DNA of 64,000 bases. It comes from Sapria himalayana. Taxonomy: Eukaryota; Streptophyta; Magnoliopsida; Malpighiales; Rafflesiaceae. This document shows, piece by piece, positions 22,782 to 37,700 of this stretch. The first letter of the stretch is position 1, and the number at the start of each line of letters is the position of its first letter. Location of the stretch: contig JAREIK010000343.1 of the NCBI GenBank assembly GCA_029783825.1, forward strand, positions 4,732,294-4,796,293, in the 5' to 3' direction. The translations under genes were made by a program, and so were the position numbers. The notes below the pieces were generated by a model that made no database searches, had not been told where the DNA came from, and was given only the letters and a program-made list of their open reading frames with translations.

Positions 22782-25700
22782 TCAGAGGTGAAAAATATCA
22801 AATTCATGAGGCATGAAGTCTTCACTGGGCCTGTAGTATTTGTCAGTCGAATAGTGGCATAAGTTAGATAACTGGCTTGTGTAAAGGCAGGCGAATCTTT
22901 CCACCTGAATCAAACAAACAGCAGCGACAAAAATCCTTCAATTACAACTCTCTGGCTATCACTGAATTCATGCAACAAAAAAAAAAGAAAAAAAAAAAAA
23001 AGCTAAAAAAAATTGCTGACTAAGAAACAAGCGAGAGGCTTACTTGATGAGCAAAACGGGAGTTCTGGTAGCCAGTTTTCAAGAGTTGGCCCCATGCGGG
23101 ATGAAACTGCACGTAGTATTATGCCAAGAAAGGGGGGGTTAGCTCGCCCACTGAACTATACCAAATGCCTAGTGGCATGTTCAAGCGCTACCTTGCGATG
23201 GTGCTCTCCTAAGGCCAGTTGATGGCTTGTTCTTACTTGAAATCTTCGGGACTAGGATAAGAAAACATGTTTGGGAAGACATAGAAGTGAATACGGCTAA
23301 CCCATAAGCACCCATCTAACCTCTAATTCATCTATGGCACTACATATGGCTAGCTTTTGCTCCACATTTATGCTTTCAGACCTGCAAAAATACCCAGCCC
23401 TTAGGCGCGCGCACGCACACACAGTCACACACACACACACACACTCACTCACACGAAGTGTGCCCCATTCTAGGGATGCAACTCAGGTGGGTTGGTTTGG
23501 GTTGATTCTCAACCCAAACCCATCCATAATTCAAAAAAGATGAACCTGAATTATGATTAAACACGAGTTTGAAACCTATTTCACATTATGAAAGATGGGC
23601 TGAGATCGGGTTGGATTTAAGCTGGGTCAAATTGGGTTGGGTCAAATTGGGTTGTGTTGGGTTGAATCATCCGTAGCATTAAAAATAATAAAAAAAAAAG
23701 TAAATAAAAATTAAATATTTGACTTTTTTTTAATAATATAAAATTTAAAAATTCAGTTACTAAATATTTTTAAATTTCTTTAATATAGAACTTATATTAA
23801 AATTATTATAGTTATTTTGGATATGGATTTTTTATTCTGGCCTCTCAAGCCATATCTGATGGACTACCTTTTTCCTTGGGTTTTTTGGTTACCCAGGTTG
23901 GATCGGGTTGGAAAGCACAATAATACTTCAACCCAAACCCAATTCTCTCTCAGGTCTTTTTGGTCTGGGTTACTCGGGTTGACCCGACTCGAGTTGTAGG
24001 CCTACCATACTCCTAGTTTGAGCTATTTAGATGTGTTTTATTCATTAGTAAATAATCGCATAGCTAAGAACATGATGGCCAACATTCAAAAGACTATATT
24101 CATAAAAATATTAATAAACAACATTCATAAGATTATATTTTAACAAATATATGATATCTAGTTGAGTATGACCCGTGTCGTGCTGGCCTGGTGCGAGCCG
24201 GGTCCCTTGCCGGGCAAGGCACGATCCACATGCCAGGCTTGGTGAAAAAGTCCACTGGCCCGATGATCCTGGACCGACTATGGTCGGATCTCGGGTCATG
24301 GGTCTAGTTCTGTCACGTGACAGCCTGACGAGCAGTTTAAAAAAAAGTCAGGTAGGCTGGATATTGCTTACGTGGTGGTGGTTGGTCACAAATGGGCGGC
24401 CAACCCGCCGGTCATGGTGTGGCATGGCCCTGCACTTTGCGAGCCAACTGTGCCGTGCTGAGCCTGCAACTGTGCCGTGCTGAGCCTGCAACTGTGCCGT
24501 GCTGAGCCTGCAACTGTGCCATGCTGAGCTTGCGAGCCAACGCAAGAGGGCACTTTGCAGGCCATCTTTGCGGCCCGTTTGATACCTCTAACTAGAACAA
24601 ATGAACAATGCTTGTGCTTTCGTGCGAATCAAGCGTGTGTTTTTTGGGGCATAATCATTGGAACACTTAAAACATGATTTTTTAGAGGGTTACTTTAGTG
24701 TACAAACTGTAAGACATATCAATTAAGAAAATATTTCTTAATTGATATTTCTAAACTCGATCATCTATAATTGGCTATGTTGAAAATATTTTATTATAGT
24801 CTTAAGAGTATTTATAATATAGAATGAGACATATCAATAGAGAAAATAATAAAACTAGTTGAAATACAAGTGAGAATCCTATTCTGCTCACTAGTATGAT
24901 GAAAGTAAGAATCCACTCAATTTAATATACTTAGACATATAAGAATCTAGTTGAAATATAACTAGAGGTAAATTTAAATATTTTACTATTTTTATTAATG
25001 ACTGCTTATGATATAAATGAGTGATTTTGTTTCATATTAGATCACAATACATTAAAAAAATAACAATGTATTAAAATATATATTATACAAATTCAATATT
25101 TACTATATAGATCATGCTATTATACATCAGATTTCTTGTGTTATACACTCTTACAGAATAATATAGCTAAAATAACGAATAGATATTTGATTGAGATAAT
25201 TCAGATATTCTTATTTGATCTATATGTGGCTTTAATCACAAACTACACTATCAACCTTATACCCTCTTGTATTTTTTTCTTAGTGTATACTAGAGGTGTT
25301 AAATGTGCCGACCCGTGCCCGGCACGACACGCTATAGTGCCGTACCCCCGGCCCGTCGTGCTGTGGTGGCATGTGGGCATAGCATGCATGATCGCGCACC
25401 GAACGTGGTCAATAAGAGCAAATACCCGACAAGCGAGGCTTATCGAGCTCCGAAAGGGCAAAAACGTGTGGCGGCAAGGTGACGTGCAGCTGAAACCCTA
25501 ATTTTTTTTAAAAAATTAGGGTTTTGTACGACCCGAACATGGCTGAACCCGGCAGTTTTTGGGCCACAGGTCCGTGCCAGGCCAGCATGGTTACTAAACC
25601 ATGTCGTGCCCGACCCAACACGGTAGCCCGATTGGGTGGCTTAAAACCAGTTCGGGCCAGCCTATTTGACGCCTCTAGTGTATGCCCTTTCAAATCTTGC

Positions 25701-28700
25701 ATTATGAAGAAATAACATTTAGCTTGTCTCTTATAATTTTTAGAATAAATATTTTGTCCATGATCTCTGAGTAAGTCAAGACAAGTTGGCACCCAAGAAC
25801 TTAAGATGTATATTCCTTAGATACTCAATTAACCAAAAAATACAAGTATTTTTTAACATAAATTGATAAAATTTGAGTGAGTGTTGTCAATACATTTTTA
25901 TAGTTGGAGATATTTTCTTTTGAGCTTAAGAAGAGTAATATTCTTAAAAATATATTTGAATCCATTATTTTTTTATTCCTCAGCAGTCTCACTTGGATTT
26001 CCAACTAAGAGAGAGAGAGAGAGAGAGAGACACTCATTTGTTATATCTAAATTTGATTCACACTATGATGACGTTCCCAATAAATTATCATATGTACTAA
26101 CAAGTATAAATCATGTTGTCTTGATCTTAAAAAAAAGATCTCCCTTAAGTCTGGATGATATAGTAGTCCACGAGTCAACTCTAGTTCAGGCTCATTATGA
26201 GTCAGAGACTAAGAGATCAGACCACCAAGGCCATAGAATCTAAACTAAGAAGAGAAGATATAAACAACCTACTAAGACTAGAGACAAGTCTACCAATAAG
26301 CTAGATGATCCTGTATTAGACTCTTTTTGTCTTGATCTTCCGATCATTCTTCAAAAAAGCAAAATAATTTATCCCCAATACCTAATCTTATAGATATTTT
26401 TGTATACACACTTTAGTCTTTCTTACTTTTTTGTACTTCTCTTAAGGGTAGTGTGATAACAATGTCTCATGAGACATTATCTTACCCAAAAATAGTATCA
26501 GACTATGTTGGAAAAGATAAATGTTCTCCACCCCAATGAAAATTAGAAACTAGTACAATAACTTACGAGAAAGTCAGTTGTTGGTTACAAATGAGTGTTA
26601 ACTATAAAGACGAGTTTAAATAAGAAGATATATCATTTCAAGCCTAGACTAATAGCGAGACGATTCACTCATATAATTAATATGAACTATTAGGACACAT
26701 TCTCTCTATTGGCCAAAATAACATTCATAGGTACATCTCATAGATTAAGGATATGTCAACTAGATACAAACAATATTTTTTTTGTGATAACATAAGGAAG
26801 AAATGCACATGAAACAACTACATAGAATTTGAGCAGTACAATCGTACATAGTATGCAAATTGTGAAAGACACTATATGACATAAAGTACTCACAAAAAAT
26901 TTGATTTACATGATTTTCATAAGTAGCCACATCATTTGATTTAATTTTACACAAATGTATTATAATTTTTATTTTGTTCTTTCATAAAAGTCCTATTGAA
27001 ATGGTGATTTTGCTCATTGTATATATAAATAATTTTCTGATTACAAATTATATTTATCTCACTCATGATATAGTCTTTTGATGATAAATATATTTTTTCA
27101 AATATATTTTGAAAAAATATATTTAGGTGTTTAAGTGTTTAGGTGTTTAGGGGTTTAGTTTAAAAAATAAACTAAGAAAATATTTTAATTTTATAAATTT
27201 TATTTCATTTTTGAAAATACAATAATTGTAAATTTTTTTTTCAATATGAATTTAATATTTAAACTTAATATTTTAGTTATAATAATCTTAAAAATAATAT
27301 ATCATGTTAATTCAATATAAGTTAGTTTCTTGATTGATATTATAATAATGACCAAAAAAAATTAATAAACTATTATAAATGAGATAAATATTTATTAAAA
27401 TATATTTACAAAACTTAATATGATATAAAAACTATGTAAAATATATTAATAAATAATAATGACTTTTAAATTTTTGCATATTTTTATATAATTATATACC
27501 GTCTTGATGATTAACATTCTTTTTAAAATTATATTTGTCACTCATAATATATTTTATAATTAATGTTTTAGTAAAAAAAATCTATAAATAATTAAAATAT
27601 ATGATTAAAATTATAATGATGATTAAAAATAAAATTTATGATAAATTATTTAGAATTTAGGAGTTTATGAGTATATGGATTTATGAGTTAAAGTGTTTAG
27701 TAGTTTATAGATATAAATGTTTAGAAGTTTAGTTTAGGAATTTTCGAGTTTAGGAATTTAGGGGATTAATTATTTAGGACTTTAGAAGTTTAACTATTTA
27801 ATAATTTATAGATTTAATTTAAAAATGAACTAAGAATTTCTTAAGATTTTATATCATTTTTAATGTTATAGTCTATGAAAATATAATAATTTTTAAATTT
27901 TTTTTATCTAATATGAATTCAATAGTTATATTTGATATTTTAGTCAAAATAATTTTAAAAAATATTATATAATGATAATTCAATATAAGCTAATTTTATA
28001 ATCAATTAATATTTTAGTAAAAATAAATTAATAAACTATTATAAATTAGATATATATTTATTAAAATATATTTACAATAATTAAAATTATTTAAAATCTA
28101 TGTAAAATATATAACTAAATAATAATTTTTAAATATTTAAATTTTTGTTTCTTTTTATAAGATTATATAATCTCTTGATGGTAAATAAATATTTTCAAAT
28201 TATATTTGTCTAACACATAATATTTTAATAAAAATAAACTTATAAATAATTAAAATATATAATTAAAATTATAATGATACTAAAAAAAATAAGATTTATG
28301 GTTTATAGTTTATGATTTATGAATTCAAGGGTTTAACGTTTTGAAGTTTAGATGTTTAAAGTTTAAGAGTTCAGAGACTTAGGAATTTAGGAAATTTAGG
28401 AGTTTAGAAATGTATGAGATTAGTTTAAAAAATAAACTAAAAAATTTTTATTTTATGAGTTTTGTATTATCGTTGAATGTTATATTTTTTGAAAATACAA
28501 TAATTTTTAATTTTTTTTCAATTATTATTCAATATTTATACTTAATATTTTAGTTATAATAATCTTAAGAATAAATAATTATATATCATGTTAATTAAAT
28601 ATAAGCTAATTTTTTTATTGATATTATAATAATAATTAAAAAATAAATTAATAAACTATTATAAATAAGATAAATATTTATTAAAATATATTTTACAATA

Positions 28701-31700
28701 CTTAATATGATTTATAATCTAAATAAAATATATTATTAAATAAAAATTTATGATTTTAAAATTTTTAAAATCTTTTTATAAAATTAAATAGTTTCTTGAT
28801 GATAGATAAACTATTTCAAATTATATTTATCTCACTCAAAATATATTATGTAATTAATATTTTAGTAAAAAAAACTTATACAAAATTAAAACATATAATT
28901 AAATTATAATGATGACAAAAAAAATAAGATTTATGGTCTATTTAATAAACTAAAAAATGCTGAAAAATAAATACTAAAAAAATTAAGTGTTAAATTTTAT
29001 AAGTATTGAATTTGTATTGTAGATAAGTTACTGATATTTGAATGCTAAAGATAAATATATTATTTGATAACTATAAATACTGAATATTAAAAATTATGTA
29101 TTTTATATATTTATACATATTATTATTGTATTACATATTATACAAAATAAATAGAATATCTAATAATATTTTATTTTTCAATATAATTATTAATTATTAT
29201 TTAAAAGAAAATTACTAGAAACATATCCATAAAAAAATCATAATATCCAAAAAAAGATATACATATTTTTAAAAAATAATCAATAGAATCTAAATTTTTT
29301 AAAACTATTTAAACTTTTAATAAAAAAACAAAAATTAATGAGCAACTTATTGATTTGCTATTTCTTTTCTTAAATTAATCAAGAAAAAAAGGTTAGGATA
29401 GGGTTTGTAGTGATGGAGAAAAGAGGAGCAGACAGATTCACAAACTGAATTATAGCGTGAATGAGAAAACGAAAAAGAAAAAAAAAAGACAATAATAATT
29501 TTTTTAAAAAAATTTGTTGAACATTTTCTACATTCAACGATAAGTAGGCCTCTACCTACATATTTCTTTCAATGATTTTTCATTTAAAATTTTTAATTAA
29601 GAGTTCATTAAAATTTTTTATCAAACATATTGAAAAAAAAAATAAAATCATTAAAAATTTCAATGGATTATCAAATAGGCCCTTATTCATTACGATTTAA
29701 CATTAAGAAGATTATGAGTTAGGGATATAAAAATTTAAGCATTTAAGAAATTAGAGACTTAGAGATTTACGATTTTAGTGGTTTTAGAGTTTACAAATTT
29801 AGGGGTTAAGTATTTATAAGTTTATAAGTTTAGGTATTTATGAGTTTAGAATTTTAAGTATTTAAGGAATTATGAGTTTAGAAATTTAGGAGTGAGAAGT
29901 TTAGGCATTTAGGAATTTAGGAGTTTAGTAGATTTAGGAATTTTACAATTTTGATGTTTTGGAATTTAGGGATTTAAGAATTTTAGGATTTAAAAATTTA
30001 GCAGTTTAATGGTTTAAGGGATTAGATATTTGAAAGTTTAAATGTTTAAGAGTTTATGAATTTAATTTAAAAAATAAACTAAAAAATAATTTTATTTTAT
30101 GAATTTTATATCATTTTTAAGGTTAGCCTAGAAAATAATAATTATTAATTTTTTTTTCTAATCTAAATTTTATTTTTATATTGAATATTTTAGTTATATT
30201 CATCTTAAAAAAATTATATAATGTTAATTCAATATAAATTAATTTCATGATTAATATTATAATAACTAAAAAATAAATTAATAAACTAATATAAATAAGA
30301 AATATTAATTAAAATATATTTATAATACTTAAAATGATTCAAAATATAAATAAAACATATTACTAAAAATTAATTTTTATCTTTTAAATTTTTGTTTCTT
30401 TTTATATGATTATATACTCTTGATAAATATTCTTTTTTAAATTATAATTCAAACTCATACTATATTTTATAACTAATATTTTAATAAAAATAAATTTATA
30501 AATACTTAAAATATATAATTATAATTGTAACGATAACAAAAAAAATAATATTTATGATTTATAATTTAGGGTTTAGTATTTTAGGAGTTTAAAAATTTAA
30601 AAGTTTAGGAATTAATGGATAAGAAAATTAATGATAATAATTTTAAGAAAAATATATCATATTAATTCAATATAAGCTAGTTTCTTGATTGACATTTTAA
30701 TAATGATCAAAAAATAAATTAATAAACTATTATAAATAAAAAAAATATTTATTAAAATATATTTATAATGCTTAATATTATTTAAAATTTAAGTAAAATA
30801 TATTACTAAATAATAATTTTTGACTTTTAAATTTGTGCATTTTTTATAAGATTATATAAATATCTTAATGATAATCAAATTTTTTAAAATTATATTTGTT
30901 TCACTCATACTATATTTTTTAATTAATATTTTAACAAAAATAAACTTATAAATAATTAAAATATATAATTAAAATTATAAAGATGACAAAAAAAAGATTT
31001 ATGATTAATGATTTAGGATTTAGAAGATTTAGGAATATAGAAGTTTATGAAATTTAGGGATTTACGTGTTTAGAGGTTTAGGAATATAGAAGTTTAGGAA
31101 TTTAGGGGTTTAGGAGCTTAGTGGTTTAGACATTTAGTAGTTTAGGAGTTTAGAGATTTAGAGACTTTGAGATTTATGAGTTTACGAGTTTAATAATTTA
31201 GAAATTTAGAGGTGTAGGAGTTTATTTATTTTGAGGTTTAGGAGCTTAAGTATTTAAAGATTTATGAGTTTAAATGTTTAGTAATTAATGAATTTTGTTT
31301 AAAAAATAACTAAGAAAAAATTTTTATTTTGTGAATTTTATATTACTTTTTAAGATTAAAACTTTTGAAAATACAATAAATATAAACTTTTTTTTATAAT
31401 CAGAATTCAATATTTATACTTGATATTTTAGTTATTATAATTTTAATTATATTGTATCATGTTAATTTAATAAGCTAGTTTCATGATTGATATTATAATA
31501 ATGACCAAAAAATAAATTAATAAACTATTATAAATGAGATAAATATTTATTAAAATATATTTATAATACTTAAAATATTTCAAAATCCAAATAAAATATT
31601 TTACTTAATAATAATTTTTAACTTTTAGAATTTTACTTCTTTTTATAAGATTATATAATCTCTTGATGATAAATAATTTTTTTTAAAGTATATTTGTCTC

Positions 31701-34700
31701 ACTCATAATATATTATGAAATTAATAATTTAGTATAAATAATTTAAATATATAATTAAAATTATAATGACTACAAAAAAATAAGATTAATGACTTATAGT
31801 TTAGAGAGTAAGAGTTTAAGAGTTCTAGTATAGGGATTTAGAAATTTAGAAGTTTGGTGATTTATGAATTTAGATATTTAGTGGTTAAATGGTTTATTGG
31901 TTTAGAGGTTTGAGAGTTTTAAGAATTTAGGACTTTGGAGTTTAGGAATATAGTGATTTACAAGTTTAAGGATTTAGAGATTTATAAATTCTAGGATTTA
32001 GGAGTTTAGAGATTTGGGAGTTTAGGGATTTAGAAGTTTATGGATTTAGAGACCATGGAATTTAGAGATTTTAGAATTTAAAGGTCTAGAGATTTAGATG
32101 TTTAGTAGTTAAGAAGTCTATGAATTTTGAGATTTTAGGGTATAAGGTTTATGAGTTTAAAAGTTTAATAGTTTAGGCATTTAGAAGTTTATGAGTTTAA
32201 GAATTTAGGAATTTGAATATTTAGGGATTTAAGTATTTAAGAGTTTATTTATTTAGTAGTTTATGAGCTTATTTAAAAAATTAACTAAGAATAAATTTTT
32301 ATTTAGTGGCTTAGTCGTTTTTTAAAGTATTTGGAAACATAATAATTTATAAATTTTTTATTTCTAATCAAAATTCAATAATAATATTTAATATTTTAGT
32401 TATAATAATTTTAAGAATAATTTATCATGTTAATTCAATATTAGCTAGTTTCTTGATTGATATTATAATAATGTTTAAAAAATAAATTAATAAATTATTA
32501 TAAATGAGATAGATATTTATTAAAATATATTTATAATATTAAAAATGATTCAAAATCTAAGTAAAATATATTACTAAATATTATTTCTTGACTTTTAAAA
32601 TTTTACATCTTTTTATAAGAATATATAATTTTTTGATGATAAACAAATTATTTCAAATAATATTTGTCTCTATCATAATTTATTTCGTAATTAATGTTAT
32701 AGTAAAAATAAATTTATAAATAATTAAAATTATAATGATAACAAAAAAATAAGATTTACAATTTATATTTTAAGATTTACGGAGTAAGAGATTTAGGGAT
32801 TTAAGCATTTAGGGGTTTGGAGGTTTAATAATTTCGAGATTAAGGGATTTAGGAATTTAGGGGATTAGACATTTGGGGGCTTAGGTATTTAAAGATTTAT
32901 TTGTTTAGTTTAAAAAATGAACATAGATAAAATTTTTATTTTGTGAAATTTATCTAATATTTTAAAGTTATAGACTTTGAAAATACAAGAATTTTTAATT
33001 TTTTTAAACCTAAATTCACTATTTATTCTCTATATTGTAGTTATATTAATCTTAAAAATAATATATAATATTAATTCAATATAAGTTAGTTTCTTAATTT
33101 GTATTATAATAATGAGTAAAAAATAAATTAATAAACTATTATAAATGATGCCAAAAAAATAAAATTTATGTTTTATAATTTAGGATTTAATAAACTACTA
33201 TAAGAATTTAGGTGTTTAGGATTTAGGAGTTTGTGTTTAGGCATTTAGGGATTTATGCCTTTAAAAATATAATAATTTTTAAATTTATTTTTTAATCTAA
33301 ATTCAATATTTATACTTAATATTTTAGGTATCATAATCTTAAAAATAATGTATGAAGTTAATTCAATATAAAATAGTTTCTTGATTGATATTATTTTAAA
33401 GACCAAAAAATAAATTAATAAACTATTATAAATAATATAAATATTTATTAAAATATATTTACAAAATATAAAATGACAAATAATTTAACTAAAATATATT
33501 ACTAAAGAATAATTTTTGACTTTTAAATTTTCATTTTTTTATAAGATTATATAGTCTTTTGATGATAAATAAATTATTTCAAATTATATTTATCACACTC
33601 ATAATATATTTGGAGTTTATATGTTTAAATGTTTAGAATTGTACAGATTTAGTTAAAAAATTAAAATTTTAAAAAGTTTTATTTTATGAAATTTGTATCA
33701 TCTTTTAACATTATACTTATATCATGTGAAAATACAATACTTTTTACAATTTTTTTTAATATGAATTCAATATTTATACTTAATATGTTCATTAAAATAA
33801 TCTTAAAAATATTATATCATATTAATTTAATATAAACTAGTTTTATGATTGATATTATAATAATAACAAAAAAATAACTTAATAAAATATTATAAATAAA
33901 ATAAATATTTATTAAAATATATTAATTCACAAAAATTAAAATGATTCAAATCTAAGTAAAACATATTACTTGATAATAATTTTTAACTTTTAAAATTTTT
34001 CTTGTTTTTATAAGATGATAAAGTCTGTTAATAAATAATAAAATTTTTCAAATTATATGTCTTACTTATAATATATTTTATAATTAATATTTCAGTAAAA
34101 ATAAAACTATAAATAATTTAAATTACAACGATGACAAAAAATTAAGATTTATGATTTACGATTTACGGTTTAAGAATTTAGTGATTTAGGTGTTAAGAGA
34201 TTTAAATAATTAAACATTTAGGAATTGAGAAATTTATGAATTTAGTTTAAAAAATGAACTAAGAAAATAAATTTATTTTGTGAATTTGAACTTATTTTTT
34301 AAGGTTATAAGCTAGGAAAATATAATAAATTTTAAAATTTTTTTCAATCGAAATTTAATATTTATACTTAGTATTTTACTTATAAAAATCTTATGAATAA
34401 TGTATGATGTTAATTCAATATAAATTAATTTATTGATTAATATTATAAAAAATAATAAACTATTATAAATGAAATAAATATTTAATAAATTATATTTACA
34501 ATACTTAAAATAACATAAAATCTAAGTAAAATAAATTACTAAATAATAATTAATGACTTAAATTTTTGAATCATTTTATAAGTAATATAGTCTCTTATTG
34601 ATAAATAAATTTTTTAAAATAATATTTATCCCACTTATAATATATTGTATAATTAATATTTCATTAAAAATTAAATTATAAATAATTAAAATATAAAATT

Positions 34701-37700
34701 AAAATTATAATGATGAAAAAAATATGTGATTTATAATTTAAGGTTTAAAGTTTATAGGTTTAGTGATTTATGAGATTAATTTTAAAAAAGAATTAACAAA
34801 AAATTTTTAATTTATGAATTTTATCTAATTTTTAAGGTTATAGCATTTGAAAATATAATAATTTTTAATTTTTTTTTTCAAATTTGAATTCAATTTTTAT
34901 ATTGAATATTTTAGGTATAATAATCTTTAAAATAATTTATCAAGTTAATTCAATATAAGCTAATTTCTTGATTGATATTATAATAATAACTAAAAAATAC
35001 ATTTATAAACTATTATAAATAAGATAAATATTTATTAAAATATATTTATAATACTTAAAATAATTCAAAATCTAAATAAAATATATTACTAAATAATAAT
35101 TTTTAACTTTTAAATATTTTAAGTTTTTTTATAAGATTATATAGACTCTTAATAATAATTACATTTTTTGAAATAATATTTTTCTTACCCAATATATTTT
35201 GTAAAATATATTTCAATAAAAATAAATTTACAAAATTAAAATATATAATTAAAATTATCATGATGACAAAAAAATTGAGCTTTATGGTTTGTAATTTAAG
35301 GTTTAGAAATTCAGGCATTCATGGGTTTAAAAGTTTAGACATTTATAGGTCTAAGAATTTATGTGACTAGAAGTTTATTAGTTTAATTTAAAAATTATAC
35401 TACAATTTTTTTATTATTTTGTAGATTTTATCTCATTTTTTAAGGTAGTTATTAGTTTTATAATCTTAAGAATAATGTTTCATGTTAGTTCATTATAAAT
35501 TAATTTCTTGATTAATATTCTAATAATGACAAAAAAAATAATTTAATAAAATTATTATAAATGAGATAAATATTTATTAAAATATATTTACAATACTTAA
35601 AATAATTTAAAATCTAAGAAAATTATATTACTAAATAATAATTTTTGACTTTTAAATTTTTATTTTTTTTATAAGATTATATAGTTTCTTGATGAAAAAT
35701 AATTTTTTCCAAATTATATTTGTTTCACTCATTATTTATTTTGTAATTAATATTCTAATTAAAATAAATTTATGAATAATTACAATGTATAAGTAAAATT
35801 GTAATGATGATAAGAAAAAAAAGATTTATAGTATATGATACATGATTTATGGGTTTAGAAATTTACAAGTTTAAAGTTAAAAGTTTGGAAAATTAGGGGA
35901 TTAGGTATTTCAAGATTAAGGGTTTATGAATGGTTTATAGGTCTATGTGTTTAACGATTTATGGGTTTATTTAAAAAAATAAATAAAGATATTTAATTAT
36001 GATTCTGAATTTTGACAACATAAATTAGACTCACAAAACTCTAAATTAGAATTTTTTTTTAATTAATTTCTCTTTGATGGCATATTGAGTATGAAAAAAA
36101 ATTATTGGAGTAGAGGAATAGGCATGCGAACCTTATTTCAATATATAAACTATAAGAGAATGAGTTACATTAGATACAATTATAGTGCGTTATTCTCAAA
36201 TAAAAATTTAATAGTACTACACAGAGACAACTTTACTATCAGAGCTATTTAATTACTATCACATAATTTATTCACTGTGATATTTACTAGAGATTAGTAT
36301 AAAAACTATTCTCTAAAATAACAACAAATACTTCTCTTTTTTCTAGTTTTACAATTTTTTGCTTGTACTCCTTATTTAAACTTCTTGATTATTGATATAA
36401 GAGCCAATACTTATTTCACAAATAATTATTTCTAATTTATTATATTTTTTTTCTTATTTTGAGAAAATTATTATAATAAACGATAGTTCCTTTAAAATCA
36501 TTGGTTATGATTTTAGGTGTCAAATGGGCTGATCGGGTTGGCTCGGCACAACCCGACACAGCCCGGTATAGTAACCGTGCCATGCCTGGTAGGACATGGC
36601 TTGAAAAGTGCCAACCGACATAGCCCGCCGATAGGGCTTGTACCCAGTTTAGGCCAGGTCATGCCGGGTCATGCCATTTCGGCCCATTCAGAATTGGGTC
36701 GTCCCAAACTTCAAAAACATTTTAAAATTTAAATTTTAATACTAATTAATTAATTAATTAAATTAATATAATAAAAAAATAAAATTATTATCACAAGTCA
36801 AAACTAACAACTAAAAACACGTACAAATTATAAAATAACAAAGCAATATTAAATCATTAAAATATAACAAATCAATACATCAAAGATAAACTCAGACATA
36901 AAATATCAATCTCGCAAGTAAGTGCCTGAATAAATAAAGAACAAAATAATGATAAAAGTAGTAAGCTTAAATGATAAAAATAAATAACATAAACACAATG
37001 CAAAAAAGGATCAATCACATTAGCTTATGATGGTATCACTAGGGTAGGTCATACAGTGTGTTCAATCTCAATCTTCAATTATCATCAAAATCTCATAAAT
37101 AATCATCAAGAACCAACCTCTCTGCTCTTATTGTAGTTGCGGTATATTAAGAAATACGGACACGGATATGGACACGGGGATACGAGACGACGAGATACGG
37201 GAATACGATAAATTTTAAAAAACTAGGATATGAATACGGTTAGGACACGATATGATAAAATAAAATAAAAATAATTATCTTTATAAATATTATTATTAAA
37301 AAATATTGATAAAATAAAATAAAATAAAATAATACGAGGATGGGACAATAAAATAAAATATTTAGTTTGATAAAATAAAATAAAATAAAATTAATAATTA
37401 TCTCTATAAATATTAGGTATTTTATAAAATAAAATAAAATATTTTATTTTATAAAATAAAAATATTTTATTTTATTTTATTTTATAAAATAATATTTATA
37501 TTTATCTTATTTTATAAAAAATATATTTTTTTATTTTATAAAATAAAATATTTTATTTTATTTTATAATTAAAAATATTTTTTAATTAAATATTAATTTA
37601 TATTAAATATTTTAACTAAAATTAAAATAAAAAAATTAAACTAAACAAATTTAAAAAAGTAATACCCATAATACGTAAAATCTAATTTGCTTTATAATAT

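Noticed and set aside
35103..35318. 71-codon minus-strand frame in the satellite
   Set aside because: Isoleucine/leucine/lysine-rich translation of AT-rich repeat; not conserved between repeat copies.
27100..35990. Interstitial telomere repeat (TTTAGGG)n
   Set aside because: Words such as TTTAGGG occur, but the repeat period is 8 bp with variable bases, not 7 bp.
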